From positions 248,001 through 312,000 of the forward strand of contig NZ_CP069357.1 in NCBI RefSeq assembly GCF_016864375.1: 64,000 nucleotides of DNA, written 5' to 3'. Below the pieces are notes generated by a model. It saw only the letters and a program-made list of their open reading frames with translations, had not been told where the DNA came from and made no database searches. Origin of the DNA: Microvirga sp. VF16 (GTDB lineage: Bacteria > Pseudomonadota > Alphaproteobacteria > Rhizobiales > Beijerinckiaceae). Made by a program: the position numbers and the translations under genes. Shown here piece after piece: positions 25,193 to 34,940 of the stretch (position 1 is the first letter of the stretch; the number at the start of each line of letters is the position of its first letter).

Positions 25193-26650
25193 ATGAACGG
25201 TGATGTGATTCGGACTTGTTTCAACCTTGGACTTGCTTTGGCCATTTGCATGGCATCGGACCGAGCACTCGCGGAACCCAGTGCTCCGGAAAAGAGTGGG
25301 CCTGTCGGAAAAGCCGCTACCTTGCAACAGTCTCCAATGCCGGCCACCAAGTCGACAGCGCAGCAAACCGTTACGTCAAAGATTGATCCCAAGGGTGAAG
25401 CGGGCAACACCGCAGGCAATTCCACGGCTCCTGTCACGACTCCGACTTCAGCTCCATCCCAGGTTCCGTTGAAGCCCCTGTCGCCGCCGGTTACAGTAAC
25501 AATCTCCCAGGATCCCCGTCCCACCTTCGATCAGGACACCTTCATCAACACAATGCGGGCTGCTGGGATCTATAAGCGCCTCGCTGAGGAAGGGGGCTGG
25601 CCGACCTTGCCGGCGGGCACTGAATTGAAGATGGGAGACAAAGGAGTCCTTGTAGCAACCCTGCGGCAACGGCTTGCGCGCGAAGGTGATCTTCCGGCCG
25701 ATCAGGTCACAGGCAGCACGTTTGACGCTGAACTCGTGAAAGCCGTCAAGCGCTTCCAGACCCGCCACGGACTCCCGGAGACCGGCGCGGTTCGCCGCAA
25801 GACACTGGAAGCCTTAAATGTACCCGCTCTCACGCGTCACCGCCAGCTGACTGCCTCAACCCAGCGTCTGATGGGGTCTCGCTTTCCTTTCGGAGAACGT
25901 TACGTTGTCGTCAACATTCCCTCTGCGACTGTTGAGGCGGTCGAGAGCGGACAGGTCGCCCGCCGCTACGTGGCGGTGGTTGGTAAGCCTGATCGCCCGT
26001 CTCCTATGGTGGAAACGCGCGTCACGGCCGTCAACCTCAATCCAACATGGACAGTCCCGGTCTCTTTGATCAAGAAAGACATCATCCCGCAGGTGCGCAA
26101 GGATCCGGACTATCTTGCGAAGATGAAAATCCGGATTCTGGATGCGAAAGGACAGGAGGTTGATCCGCGAACGCTGGACTGGACCACCAACAACGCCGTC
26201 AACTACACCCTGCGGCAGGATCCCTGGGCAATGAACTCGCTCGGTCAGATCCGGATCGACATGCCAAACAAGGACGCGGTGTTCATGCACGATACGCCAT
26301 CGAAGCGGCTGTTCGCGCAGGACACTCGCTTCTTTTCATCCGGATGCGTGCGTGTAGCCAATGTCCGTGATTTCGTCGAATGGTTGCTGCGGGGCACCGC
26401 TGGACCGAACGGGGAGTGGGCTCAGGCCAGCATCGATGCCGCGATCGCCACAACAGCCCGTCAGGACATTCGACTTGGAAAGCCTGTTCCGGTCGCTTGG
26501 GTCTATCTGACGGGGTATGCTATGCCAGATGGTACCGTCCACTTCCGTGACGACATCTATGGGCTGGATCCCGCCAAAATCGATCCGCATCCCGATGGGC
26601 AGGGCGTCGATGTACCGGCAACGTCGTCGATCATGCCGCGGCGTCTGTAG
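25193..26650 (+). CDS. periplasmic L,D-transpeptidase, YcbB-like
   Basis: A 485-residue exported enzyme for 3-3 peptidoglycan cross-linking. A signal peptide (FNLGLALAICMASDRALAEP) is followed by a low-complexity Pro/Ser/Thr linker to about 110, a peptidoglycan-binding domain at about 145-212 (LRQRLAREGDLP, VKRFQTRHGLPETG) and a YkuD domain. The catalytic elements are FMHDTPSKRLF (His366) and FFSSGCVRVANV (nucleophile Cys385). The CcmG-like gene starts 70 bp downstream on the same strand and may be co-transcribed. Confidence 0.93.
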   Translation: MNGDVIRTCFNLGLALAICMASDRALAEPSAPEKSGPVGKAATLQQSPMPATKSTAQQTVTSKIDPKGEAGNTAGNSTAPVTTPTSAPSQVPLKPLSPPVTVTISQDPRPTFDQDTFINTMRAAGIYKRLAEEGGWPTLPAGTELKMGDKGVLVATLRQRLAREGDLPADQVTGSTFDAELVKAVKRFQTRHGLPETGAVRRKTLEALNVPALTRHRQLTASTQRLMGSRFPFGERYVVVNIPSATVEAVESGQVARRYVAVVGKPDRPSPMVETRVTAVNLNPTWTVPVSLIKKDIIPQVRKDPDYLAKMKIRILDAKGQEVDPRTLDWTTNNAVNYTLRQDPWAMNSLGQIRIDMPNKDAVFMHDTPSKRLFAQDTRFFSSGCVRVANVRDFVEWLLRGTAGPNGEWAQASIDAAIATTARQDIRLGKPVPVAWVYLTGYAMPDGTVHFRDDIYGLDPAKIDPHPDGQGVDVPATSSIMPRRL

Positions 26651-26720
26651 GCTGGGCATGGTTGGCCAATCCGGCGGATGGTGCGAACCTTGGTGAGGGC
26701 CAATCGGAAAGGCGAGGGCA

Positions 26721-27335
26721 TTGATGACGGACCAGCATGGAGCGGCGCAAGAGCCACCTCAGGATCTTGGTGCCCGTCCCGGCAAGCTACGGGGCCGTCT
26801 TCTCGTGCTTTTACCCATCCTCATCTTCTCAGTCCTAGCACTGATTTTTCTGGTTAGGCTCACAACCGGCGATCCTTCGAAACTGCCGTCGGCTCTGATC
26901 GGACGTCCCGTCCCGGAATTCAGTCTTGCGCCCTTGCCTGGCCTGACAGCAGACGGAACACCGGTTCCAGGCCTATCCACCGCAGACCTGAAAGGACGCG
27001 TGACTGTTGTGAACGTATGGGCGTCCTGGTGTGTCCCCTGTCGTCAAGAGCATCCGGTGTTGATGGAACTGGCGAAGGAATCCGGCCTCAAGGTGGCCGG
27101 CATCAATTACAAGGACAACCCGGACAATGCTCGTCGCTTTCTCGGAATGCTTGGCAACCCGTACGCCGCTGTGGGGGTCGACCAGGACGGGCGCACAGCG
27201 ATCAATTGGGGCGTTTATGGTGTGCCCGAGACGTTCGTGGTCGGCTCGGACGGGGTCATCCGCTACAGACATGTGGGGCCAATCTTGCCAGAGCAGGCCG
27301 AGGAGTTCAGGCAGAAGGTGAGGGCGGTTCGCTAG
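26721..27335 (+). CDS. CcmG/DsbE-type thiol:disulfide oxidoreductase
   Basis: A 204-residue membrane-anchored periplasmic thioredoxin. One N-terminal helix (LLVLLPILIFSVLALIFLV) precedes a thioredoxin domain with WCVPC (Cys104, Cys107), preceded by VNVWASW and followed by the CcmG-type GVYGVPETF cis-Pro loop. In system I cytochrome c maturation this protein reduces apocytochrome or CcmH cysteines. Pairing with an L,D-transpeptidase is unusual. The distant ccmF (12113) is a possible partner. A second ATG three bases downstream is an alternative start. Confidence 0.9.
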   Translation: MMTDQHGAAQEPPQDLGARPGKLRGRLLVLLPILIFSVLALIFLVRLTTGDPSKLPSALIGRPVPEFSLAPLPGLTADGTPVPGLSTADLKGRVTVVNVWASWCVPCRQEHPVLMELAKESGLKVAGINYKDNPDNARRFLGMLGNPYAAVGVDQDGRTAINWGVYGVPETFVVGSDGVIRYRHVGPILPEQAEEFRQKVRAVR

Positions 27336-27650
27336 CCGCGCAGCTTGCTTTTCGACAGATGATTAGAGACGGAAGGCCTGCGACGTGCTCCACTCCCAGT
27401 AGGGAGCATTTAAATGCGAATCCGTCCATCCGTGTTCAACGCGGTCTAACGCCCGGCAACCTAGCGCCGGACTGGTGACAGGCGACACGGGCTGATGAGC
27501 GGATCCAGAACTACGGGCTGCAGTCCGCGAGAGAACCGTGAGCGGCCGTACTGGCCTGTTGCAATGCTATCGCACAGCCGATCCGTCGCCCTCGACATTT
27601 GCTGCGTTCTGACCTATATTTTCAGAAATTTCTGAAATATCGGAATAAAT
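27336..27650. other. intergenic, operator region of the GbsR-cydAB unit
   Basis: No gene seen. The last 40 bases are AT-rich and contain the perfect palindrome at 27620-27637 before the GbsR-type gene. Confidence 0.5.
27620..27637. promoter_or_regulatory. perfect 18-bp palindrome, probable GbsR/MarR operator
   Basis: TTTCAGAAATTTCTGAAA is self-complementary and lies 13 bases upstream of the ATG of the GbsR/MarR regulator. Regulators of this fold bind such palindromes, so autoregulation with control of the downstream cydAB is likely. No consensus sigma-70 pair was confirmed. Confidence 0.7.
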
Positions 27651-28232
27651 ATGAACCTCCCACCCTTGATCCAGACGTTTGTCCTCCACTTCGGAGAGAT
27701 GGGATCCCGCTGGGGTATTAACCGCACGGTCGGACAGATCTACGCCTTGCTCTTCGTCTCCAACGAGCCGCTGAACGCCGAGGACATCGTCGAGCGGCTC
27801 GGCGTCTCCCGCTCCAACGTCAGCATGGGTCTCAAGGAACTCCAGGCCTGGAACCTGGTCCGGCTCCAGCACAAGCCAGGCGACCGGCGCGACTACTACG
27901 CCACGCCCGATGATATCTGGCAGATCGTCCGCACTTTGGTTGAGGAGCGCAAGAAACGTGAGATCGACCCGACCCTGACCCTGCTGCGTGAGGTCCTCAT
28001 GCAGGAGCCGGCAAGCGTCGAGGAGCGCCATGCCCAGGCGCGCATGCGCGAGATGCATGATCTCTTCGAGCTTTTGACCGGCTGGTACGCCGACGTGCAG
28101 CGCCTCGACACGGAGCGCCTCGTGCAGCTCCTGACGCTGGGCTCGAAGGTTCAGAAGATCCTGGAGATGAAGGACCGCCTCTTCGTGGTTCCAGGATCGA
28201 AGAAGCGCCGTGACGACGGCAAGGACAAGTAG
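27651..28232 (+). CDS. GbsR/MarR-family transcriptional regulator
   Basis: A 193-residue winged-helix regulator. An N-terminal helix (FVLHFGEMGSRWGINRTVGQ) is followed by a winged HTH at about 30-85 (NAEDIVERLGVSRSNVSMGL, KELQAWNLVRLQHKPGDRRD, YYATPDD), the arrangement of GbsR-type proteins. A long C-terminal helical region provides dimerisation. The gene ends five bases before cydA, so it is almost surely in the same transcript and probably controls the cytochrome bd oxidase from the palindrome at 27620. The effector is unknown; a quinone, redox or small-molecule signal is possible. Confidence 0.9.
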   Translation: MNLPPLIQTFVLHFGEMGSRWGINRTVGQIYALLFVSNEPLNAEDIVERLGVSRSNVSMGLKELQAWNLVRLQHKPGDRRDYYATPDDIWQIVRTLVEERKKREIDPTLTLLREVLMQEPASVEERHAQARMREMHDLFELLTGWYADVQRLDTERLVQLLTLGSKVQKILEMKDRLFVVPGSKKRRDDGKDK

Positions 28233-28237
28233 GCACC

Positions 28238-29611
28238 ATGGGCGATCCCCTTCTCCTCGCGCGCGTTCAGTTTGCCGCGAACATCTCCTTTCATATTCTC
28301 TTCCCGACCATCACGATTGCCCTTGGCTGGGTGCTGCTGTTCTTCAAGCTGCGCTTCAACCGCACGGGCGATGCGGCCTGGATGGAGGCTTACAAGTTCT
28401 GGGTGAAGATCTTCGCCCTCAGCTTCGCGCTCGGCGTGGTGTCCGGCATCACCATGTCATTCCAGTTCGGCACCAACTGGCCCGGCTTCATGAACACGGT
28501 CGGCAATATTGCCGGCCCGTTGCTGGCGTACGAGATCCTAACGGCGTTCTTCCTGGAGGCTGCTTTCCTCGGCATCATGCTGTTCGGCTGGAACCGGGTC
28601 TCGAACCGGGTGCACACGGCTGCAACGGTCCTGGTGGCTGGCGGCACCACGATCTCGGCGTTTTGGATCCTGGTCCTGAACTCCTGGATGCAGACTCCCG
28701 CAGGGTTCGAGCTGCGTGACGGGGTGGCCCATGCGACCGACTGGTGGGCCATCGTGTTCAACCCCTCCATGCCCTACCGCCTCACCCACATGCTGCTGGC
28801 GTCAGGCCTGACAGCGGCCTTCCTGGTGGCGGGGGTCTCGGCCTTCCGCTGGCTGCGACGCGATCGCGCGCCTGATGTCTTGGCAGGCCTGCGCACGGGC
28901 GTCTTCCTGGCGGCGGCGTTGATCCCGGTTCAGATCTTCGTCGGCGACATGCATGGCCTCAACACGCTGGAACACCAGCCCGCCAAGATCGCCGCCATGG
29001 AAGGCATTTGGGAGACCCAGAACGGCGCTCCCATGGTGGTCTTCGGGTGGCCCGACGAGGCCACCCAGAGCAACCGCTTCGAGCTAGCGATCCCGAATAT
29101 TGCCTCATTCTATCTCACCCATGACTGGAACGGCGAGATCAAGGGCCTCAACGATTTCGAGCATCGCCCACCCGTGACCCCCGTGTTCTTCGCCTTCCGG
29201 ATTATGGTCGGCATCGGGCTCCTCATGCTTGCTGTGTCATGGCTCGCCGCCTGGCAGCTGCGTCGTAAAGGCCAGGTACAGCGGCCCGTTGCGTATGTCC
29301 TTGTCGCCATGACCTTCGCCGGCTGGATCGCCACCCTGGCCGGCTGGTACGTGACCGAGATCGGCCGACAGCCCTGGCTCGTGACGGGTGTTCTCACGGC
29401 CAGGGAAGCCGCATCCGCGGTGCCGGCGCCACTGATCGCGTCGACGCTCGTCGGGTATCTCCTCGTCTACACGGCGCTTTTGGCAGCCTACATCGCAACG
29501 ATCTTCTATCTTGCGCGCAAGTCCGCGGCTCCGGCAGATCGCGACCCCGCCGAACCTGTCAGCGCCGGGGGGGCAATGGTCGCGGGCGATTCCGTCGCGG
29601 CCGCTACCTGA
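28238..29611 (+). CDS. cydA: cytochrome bd ubiquinol oxidase subunit I, short Q-loop (CioA) type
   Basis: A 457-residue catalytic subunit of the quinol oxidase that reduces oxygen to water without pumping protons. Heme ligand His19 is in NISFHILFPT. The quinol-loop segment carries the conserved LEHQPAKIAAMEG near 246-258. The total length fits the short Q-loop, cyanide-insensitive class rather than the long E. coli form. Such oxidases support respiration at low oxygen or when heme-copper oxidases are poisoned by metals, cyanide or NO. cydB follows after 12 bases. Confidence 0.95.
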   Translation: MGDPLLLARVQFAANISFHILFPTITIALGWVLLFFKLRFNRTGDAAWMEAYKFWVKIFALSFALGVVSGITMSFQFGTNWPGFMNTVGNIAGPLLAYEILTAFFLEAAFLGIMLFGWNRVSNRVHTAATVLVAGGTTISAFWILVLNSWMQTPAGFELRDGVAHATDWWAIVFNPSMPYRLTHMLLASGLTAAFLVAGVSAFRWLRRDRAPDVLAGLRTGVFLAAALIPVQIFVGDMHGLNTLEHQPAKIAAMEGIWETQNGAPMVVFGWPDEATQSNRFELAIPNIASFYLTHDWNGEIKGLNDFEHRPPVTPVFFAFRIMVGIGLLMLAVSWLAAWQLRRKGQVQRPVAYVLVAMTFAGWIATLAGWYVTEIGRQPWLVTGVLTAREAASAVPAPLIASTLVGYLLVYTALLAAYIATIFYLARKSAAPADRDPAEPVSAGGAMVAGDSVAAAT

Positions 29612-29623
29612 GGGATCAGCATC

Positions 29624-30628
29624 ATGGATATTTCCTCCACCACTTGGCTGCCGGTGGCCTTTGCAAGTCTCATGGGGCTCGCCGTTCTTCTCTACGTCGT
29701 GCTCGATGGATACGATCTCGGTGTGGGGATCCTCAGCGGTACCGCCGAGGGCAAGCATCGCGATCGGATGATTGCCTCAATCGGTCCGTTCTGGGATGCC
29801 AACGAAACCTGGCTCGTACTGGCCGTCGGGCTCCTTCTGGTGGCCTTCCCGCAGGCTCACGGCGCGATCCTTGGCCAACTCTACCTACCGGTTGCGGGCC
29901 TTCTGCTCGGGCTTATCCTGCGCGGCGTCGCTTTTGAGTTCAGGGCAAAGTCCAATGTCGGCCACAAAGCCTGGTGGGACCGTGCCTTCATGGCGGGCTC
30001 AACCCTCGCCGCCCTTATGCAGGGCTACATGCTGGGGCTTTACATTGTCGGGTTCGAGCGAACGCCTGCCCATGTGGCCTTCGCGTTGCTGACCGCCCTG
30101 TGCCTCGTCGCCGGCTACAGCTTCATCGGAGCCTCATGGCTCATCATGAAGACCGAAGGCGAGTTGCAGCGCCGCGCCGTGGCTTGGGCCCGCGGCACCC
30201 TTCTCCTGTCCGGCATCGGCATGGTGGCCGTCTCGGTCGTCACGCCGCTCGTGTCCGAGCGCATCTGGGACAAGTGGTTCAGTTTGCCCAATCTGATCCT
30301 GCTCGCTCCCATTCCGCTCGTGACGGCCGGCCTCTTCTTCGCGCTGGCTCTCGTCCTGCGGCATCTGCCGACGCGCTCGGACCGTTTCTGCTGGCTTCCT
30401 TTTGCCGGTGCTGTCGGCATCTTCATGTTAGGCTTCCACGGCCTCGCCTACAGTTTCTTTCCCTATGTCGTGCCGGACCAGTTGACTGTGTGGCAGGCCG
30501 CGGCTGCGCCGGAGTCACTCATGATCATGTTCGTCGGAGCGCTCGTCGTGTTGCCGATCATCGTCGCCTACTCGGCCTTCGCTTATCGGATCTTCTGGGG
30601 CGAAGCGACCGACCTGCGTTATTATTGA
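29624..30628 (+). CDS. cydB: cytochrome bd ubiquinol oxidase subunit II
   Basis: A 334-residue polytopic partner of CydA, with about nine helices and the family signature near the start (LYVVLDGYDLGVGIL) and in FWDANETWLVLAVG. Length is normal. It is in an operon with the GbsR regulator and cydA. No cydX- or cydDC-like frame was found directly downstream. Confidence 0.95.
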   Translation: MDISSTTWLPVAFASLMGLAVLLYVVLDGYDLGVGILSGTAEGKHRDRMIASIGPFWDANETWLVLAVGLLLVAFPQAHGAILGQLYLPVAGLLLGLILRGVAFEFRAKSNVGHKAWWDRAFMAGSTLAALMQGYMLGLYIVGFERTPAHVAFALLTALCLVAGYSFIGASWLIMKTEGELQRRAVAWARGTLLLSGIGMVAVSVVTPLVSERIWDKWFSLPNLILLAPIPLVTAGLFFALALVLRHLPTRSDRFCWLPFAGAVGIFMLGFHGLAYSFFPYVVPDQLTVWQAAAAPESLMIMFVGALVVLPIIVAYSAFAYRIFWGEATDLRYY

Positions 30629-30938
30629 CCTCTGGCATCCTGCCATCTTCAAATTCAGGCAGGTTATGGTTATGTCTCACTTGTACCTACCACGTCCGTA
30701 TCCTCTACGCCTCCGGAGAATTCCTCATTGGAGTCCGGCAGCACCCGCCTCATGATGAGGGCAAGGCGGACAAAACGGCCCACCATGACTGTATTTTTCC
30801 TATGATTGGTTATCGAGGGCCTAAGTAGGGGAGTTCGTGGCGGCTCAATACGGGTCGGTATGATTTGCGAAGATCAGCCGTTGTCTGTCAACAAACGTAG
30901 ATCCGTCTTGAGCTGTCGTCAGGAAGTTAGAGAGATGA
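30629..30938. other. intergenic between cydB and tatC
   Basis: No gene seen. A weak inverted repeat, CCTGCC...GGCAGG with a 13-base loop, begins about ten bases after the cydB stop and could be part of a terminator, but no T-tract follows. Confidence 0.35.
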
Positions 30939-31736
30939 ATGTCAAGTTCTGGCGATGATATCGAAGCGTCGCGCGCGCCTCTGATCGAGCATCTGACCGA
31001 ATTGCGCTCGCGCCTGATCAAGGCGCTGATCGCCTTCGTGCTGATGTTCTTCGCCTGCTTTGCCGGCGCGAAATACATCTACAACGCGCTCGTCTGGCCC
31101 TACGTCCTCGCCGTCGGTTCTGCGGAAAAGGCTCGACTTGTCTATACCCACGGCCTGGAATTCCTGTTCACGCAGATCCAGGTCGCGGCCTTTGGCGCCG
31201 GCTTCCTGGCCTTCCCGATCATCGCCATGCAGGTCTACAAGTTCGTGGCGCCGGGCCTCTACAAGAACGAGCGCCGGGCCTTCGTGCCGTACCTGATCGC
31301 GACCCCGGTTCTGTTCGCCGTCGGCGCGGCCTGCGTCTATTTCGTCGCGATGCCGCTGCTCATGCGATTCTCCGTCGGCATGCAGCAACTGGCGACGGAT
31401 TCGAGCCCCGCTATCGAGTTCCTGCCCAAGGTCAGCGAGTACCTGTCGCTGATCATGACGCTCATCTTCGCCTTCGGCATCTGCTTCCAGCTGCCCGTGA
31501 TCCTGACCCTGCTCGCCCGCGCCGGGATCATCGACTCGCAGTTCCTGAAGGACAAGCGCCGCTATGCCGTCGTGATCGTTTTCGTGATCGCTGCCGTGTT
31601 GACGCCGCCGGACGTGATCAGCCAGTTCGCCCTTGCGGTCCCCACCTTGCTTCTTTACGAGGCATCCATCTTCTCCGTCCGCATGGTCGAGAAGAAGCGT
31701 GCGGAAGCCGAGGCCGCGCGCGCGGCAGAGGAATGA
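30939..31736 (+). CDS. tatC: twin-arginine translocase subunit TatC (orphan copy)
   Basis: A 265-residue six-helix receptor for twin-arginine signal peptides. Conserved elements: N-terminal PLIEHLTELRSRL with the signal-binding Glu, the periplasmic FVAPGLYKNERRAF loop, and FGICFQLPVI in TM4. A charged C-terminal tail (VEKKRAEAEAARAAEE) is typical. tatA and tatB normally precede it; neither is present, so it would rely on genes elsewhere or be a duplicate. The Rieske protein at 21093 and the Tat-like L,D-transpeptidase at 15584 are potential substrates. Confidence 0.95.
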   Translation: MSSSGDDIEASRAPLIEHLTELRSRLIKALIAFVLMFFACFAGAKYIYNALVWPYVLAVGSAEKARLVYTHGLEFLFTQIQVAAFGAGFLAFPIIAMQVYKFVAPGLYKNERRAFVPYLIATPVLFAVGAACVYFVAMPLLMRFSVGMQQLATDSSPAIEFLPKVSEYLSLIMTLIFAFGICFQLPVILTLLARAGIIDSQFLKDKRRYAVVIVFVIAAVLTPPDVISQFALAVPTLLLYEASIFSVRMVEKKRAEAEAARAAEE

Positions 31737-31950
31737 TCTGTCTCTTCTGAGTTTCCAGATGCTTAACCCATGGTGTGAGCAATTGAGCCTGAAGTACTCC
31801 ATCTCGAGAACTCAAATCGTCCGGCCGTATGCAAAAGGTATGCACGGGCGTAGCGTCTAAATTCGAGGAGCAAAATTGTAGACCCACAGAAACCATCAAG
31901 GGGACGTTGTAAGGGTTTGCACAAGAGCCTTTCCAGAATGATGGGGTTAG

Positions 31951-32940
31951 CTAATTGTCTGGATGCGAGACCTCCTTGGCGTGAGCGACGACTTGGAGGG
32001 CTTGGGACATCGCGTGTGGATCGGGCGGCTTGAAGCGCCGGTTGGCCAATTTCGGCTCGGCCGCAAGTCGGCTTCGCACGACCTCGTCCGGTGATCGTCC
32101 CGTGAGCACGCGCTGGCGTCTTCGATTGTAGGCCTGGTTGAAGCCCTGGAGCAGCGTCTCGAGGTCCCGATGGCTGTAGATTGTGATGCCCAGCACCTCG
32201 CGCTGCACCCGGCCGTTGAAGCGCTCCGCGAGACCATTGGTTTGCGGCGTGTAGGGCTTGGTCTTGCGATGCTGCACCTTCAGCTGGCGGCAGGCGTCCT
32301 CAAAGCCATCGGCCGTAAAGCAGGATCCTCTGTCCGTCAGCACGTGCGTGACCTTGAAGGGAAAGGCGCGGATCGCCTCTTTCAGGAAGGCGATCGCGCT
32401 GCCTGTCAGCTCATCGTCCTTTACGGCCAGGTGCACCCAACGCGAGCAGCGATCGATGGCCACATAGAGGAAGCGCTTGCGGCGCTCGCCATTGGCGGTC
32501 TGCAGCTTCGGCAGGTGTTTGATGTCCATGTGCACGAAGCCGAGATCGTAGTCCTTGAAGGTGCCGCTCTCCCGTTTGCGCTGCTGCGCCGGCGGCAGGC
32601 GGCCCAGGCCTTCCGCCTTGAGGATGCGGTAGACGGCATCGCGGTTGAGATGCGGCAGGAAGTGCGTGACCACAAAGGTGAGGTCATCGAGCGGAAAGCC
32701 GGTGGCCTGGCGCAGGGTACAGACGATCGCCCGCTCTTCCTCGGTGGCTTTCCAAGGCAGCTTGTGCGGCCGGCTGCTATGGTCCTGGCAGTCTTGCACC
32801 CCGCGCTTGCGCCATTTGCGGATGGTCTCGGTGCTCACGCTGAAGCGCTGGGCCAGCACGCCGGTGGGCTCGGTCGAGCGGGCAATCTCCTGGCGAACGG
32901 CTGGGGTGGTGCGGGCTTGCGGATGAAGGGACAGCATCAC
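31951..32940 (-). CDS. IS481-family transposase
   Basis: A 329-residue transposase, full length and unbroken. An N-terminal helix-turn-helix (LAQRFSVSTETIRKWRKRG) is followed by an integrase core with catalytic Asp in FVHMDIKHLP, Asp in HVLTDRGSCF and Glu in TNGLAERFNG. Terminal repeats could not be recognised with confidence; on the right it runs into an IS701 remnant. Confidence 0.92.
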   Translation of the reverse strand: MMLSLHPQARTTPAVRQEIARSTEPTGVLAQRFSVSTETIRKWRKRGVQDCQDHSSRPHKLPWKATEEERAIVCTLRQATGFPLDDLTFVVTHFLPHLNRDAVYRILKAEGLGRLPPAQQRKRESGTFKDYDLGFVHMDIKHLPKLQTANGERRKRFLYVAIDRCSRWVHLAVKDDELTGSAIAFLKEAIRAFPFKVTHVLTDRGSCFTADGFEDACRQLKVQHRKTKPYTPQTNGLAERFNGRVQREVLGITIYSHRDLETLLQGFNQAYNRRRQRVLTGRSPDEVVRSRLAAEPKLANRRFKPPDPHAMSQALQVVAHAKEVSHPDN

Positions 32941-33039
32941 GTCCTCCTGCGGTGAGGGGCTCGGCGTCGCAGGCCGTCAAAGCGCCAAGCATACTCCTCA
33001 ATCGCGCAACGCACCCGATCCCAACAACGTTCCGCCACC

Positions 33040-33458
33040 AGACACCCGCGCGCCGGAGGAGACGTCGCTGGCAAGCCTGGTGCGGATTGCGGGTTCGCGC
33101 TGGCGGATCGAGAGCTGTTTTGAGGAAGCCAAGGGCGAGACCGGATTGGACGAGTACGAGGTGCGCTCATGGACGGGCTGGCACCGGCACATCACGTTAT
33201 CCATGCTGGCGCATGCCTATCTGACCGTCGTGCGCCAGCACGCCATCGGGGGGAGAAGCCCCCGTCGTGCAGGCCGCGCGGCTGTTGCCGCTCACCGTGC
33301 CGGAGGTGCGACGGCTGCTCTGGCATCTGGTGTGGGAGCGGCCGCCTTCGATCGAGGCCGTCGAACACTGGTCGGCGTGGCGTCGGCGCCATCAGCAGCG
33401 CGCCCGTGACTGTCACTGGCGCAAACGCACCCGACGCCGACGCAAGGCCCGGCTGTAG
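33040..33458 (+). pseudogene. IS701-type transposase, C-terminal fragment with frameshift
   Basis: SLVRIAGSRWRIESCFEEAK and GLDEYEVRSWTGWHRHITLS match the C-terminal DDE region of IS701 transposases. After RQHAIGG the frame shifts by one base in a G-run near 33250-33262; the other frame continues VVQAARLLPLTVPEVRRLLW to the natural basic end RRRRKARL. The N-terminal two thirds are missing. Confidence 0.8.
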
Positions 33459-33538
33459 TACTAAAGCGCTTTTGATCTGGGCTTGAATCCATTCGGGTGG
33501 GCTGTGCGTTGATTGGCATATGGCCCAGGAGGCGAGCG

Positions 33539-33891
33539 ATGCCCCAGCCCTATTCTCCCGATTTGCGTGAGCGTGTTCTGGTCGCCTGCGAGCGCGGCGA
33601 CGGCAGCCAGGTTGAGATTGCCCGCCGCTTCCAAGTCTATCCCGCCACCGTGTCAAACTGGCGCCGCCAAGAGCGCGAAGAAGGCCGACGCGGCCCCAAG
33701 CCGCACAGCGGCGGTGTGCCCTCGCGCCTGGATGCAGCAGCTCTGGAGGTGCTGCGTCAGCTCGTGATCGAGGACAATGACGCGCTGCTGCGCGAGTACC
33801 GCGAGCGCCTGGCCGAGAGAACGGGCGTGACGGTGTGTCTGGCGGTGATCTGTGAGGCGCTCAAGCGTCTCAAGCTGCGTCCGAAAAAATC
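33539..33891 (+). pseudogene. IS630-family transposase, N-terminal half
   Basis: Starts MPQPYSPDLRERVLVACERG with a homeodomain-like HTH (VEIARRFQVYPATVSNWRRQ) and runs to KRLKLRPKK, where the IS1111-type insertion interrupts it. The missing part resumes at 36780. Confidence 0.88.
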
Positions 33892-34158
33892 TATGGACCG
33901 GCCGTGCATCGCAAGAGGGTTGTTTCAGATTGGGTGAGTGACGGTTCGCATCAATCTATCCGGCCTCTGGGTGGAGCGTGAGCTCCGGGCCATCATGGGA
34001 ATCCGCGCGCACCGGGCCTACTTAGACGCCAAGACCTCAAGGGCCATTTTTTTCGTCAGGTTTCCGATGCGCCGGGCAACCGTTCATCCATCCTGTCACA
34101 TCCTTCTCGCGAACCTCGGTGGGAACCCTATCTCTGGACTGCTCGCCGCTGCAGCACC

Positions 34159-34940
34159 TCACGACATCCGGGTGGCAAACTCCGGATTGTAGCCATTCTC
34201 GCGGGACAGCACGCTCCAGGCGATGCGCGCGAGCTTGTTAGCCAAGGCTGCCGCCAGCACATTCCGGTGCAGCCGGGTCCCTGCCGCGGCCAACCAGCGG
34301 CCGAAGCCATGTCCGCCCCAGTGGCGCGGTCGCTGCAGGAGAACTTGCGCACCCCCGACGAAGAGCGTGCGCAAGTAGCGGTTGCCGCGCTTGGAGAGAC
34401 CACCCAGGATGGTGCGGCCGCCGGTCGAGATCTGCTTCGGCACCAGACCGAGCCAGGCGGCAAAGTCGCGACCTTTGCCGAAGGCGGCTCCGGTGCCAAT
34501 CGCCGCCACCATGGCGCTGGCGGTGATCACGCCCACGCCAGGGATCCCCATCAACCTTTGGCAGCCCACATCCTGACGGGCCAGAGCCGCGATGTCCTGG
34601 GTGAGGGCGTCGATGCGCTCATCCAACCGGTGCCAGTCTCCTGCCAGATCCTCGATCAGGTGGACCATGCGCGGCGAGAGCACGTCCGTGCGCTGGGCAA
34701 GAAGCGAAGGCAGGGCTTCTCGCAGGCCAGCGGGTCCCTTTCGTACTGGGATGCCGCATTCGAGCAGGAAGCCACGGATCTGGTTGATCACCGCCGTGCG
34801 CTGCCCGATCAGGCGGCTGCGCACCCGATGCAGGGCTTGCAGATCGAGTTGCTCGGCTGACTTCAGGGGCACGGGACGCATGGTCGGCCGCTGGGCCGCC
34901 TCCGCGATGGCCTCGGCATCGCGGTAGTCGTTCGTATGAT
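34159..34940 (-). pseudogene. IS1111-type transposase, C-terminal part
   Basis: From NDYRDAEAIAEAAQRPTMRP through the transposase_20 domain (GCQRLMGIPGVGVITASAMV, FAAWLGLVPKQISTGGRTIL, GGLSKRGNRYLRTLF) to the stop. It joins logically to the N-terminal part ending KGHKR at about 36417. Confidence 0.85.

Noticed and set aside
30629..30780. CydX-like small subunit after cydB
   Set aside because: No frame with the short hydrophobic CydX pattern and a ribosome-binding site was found.
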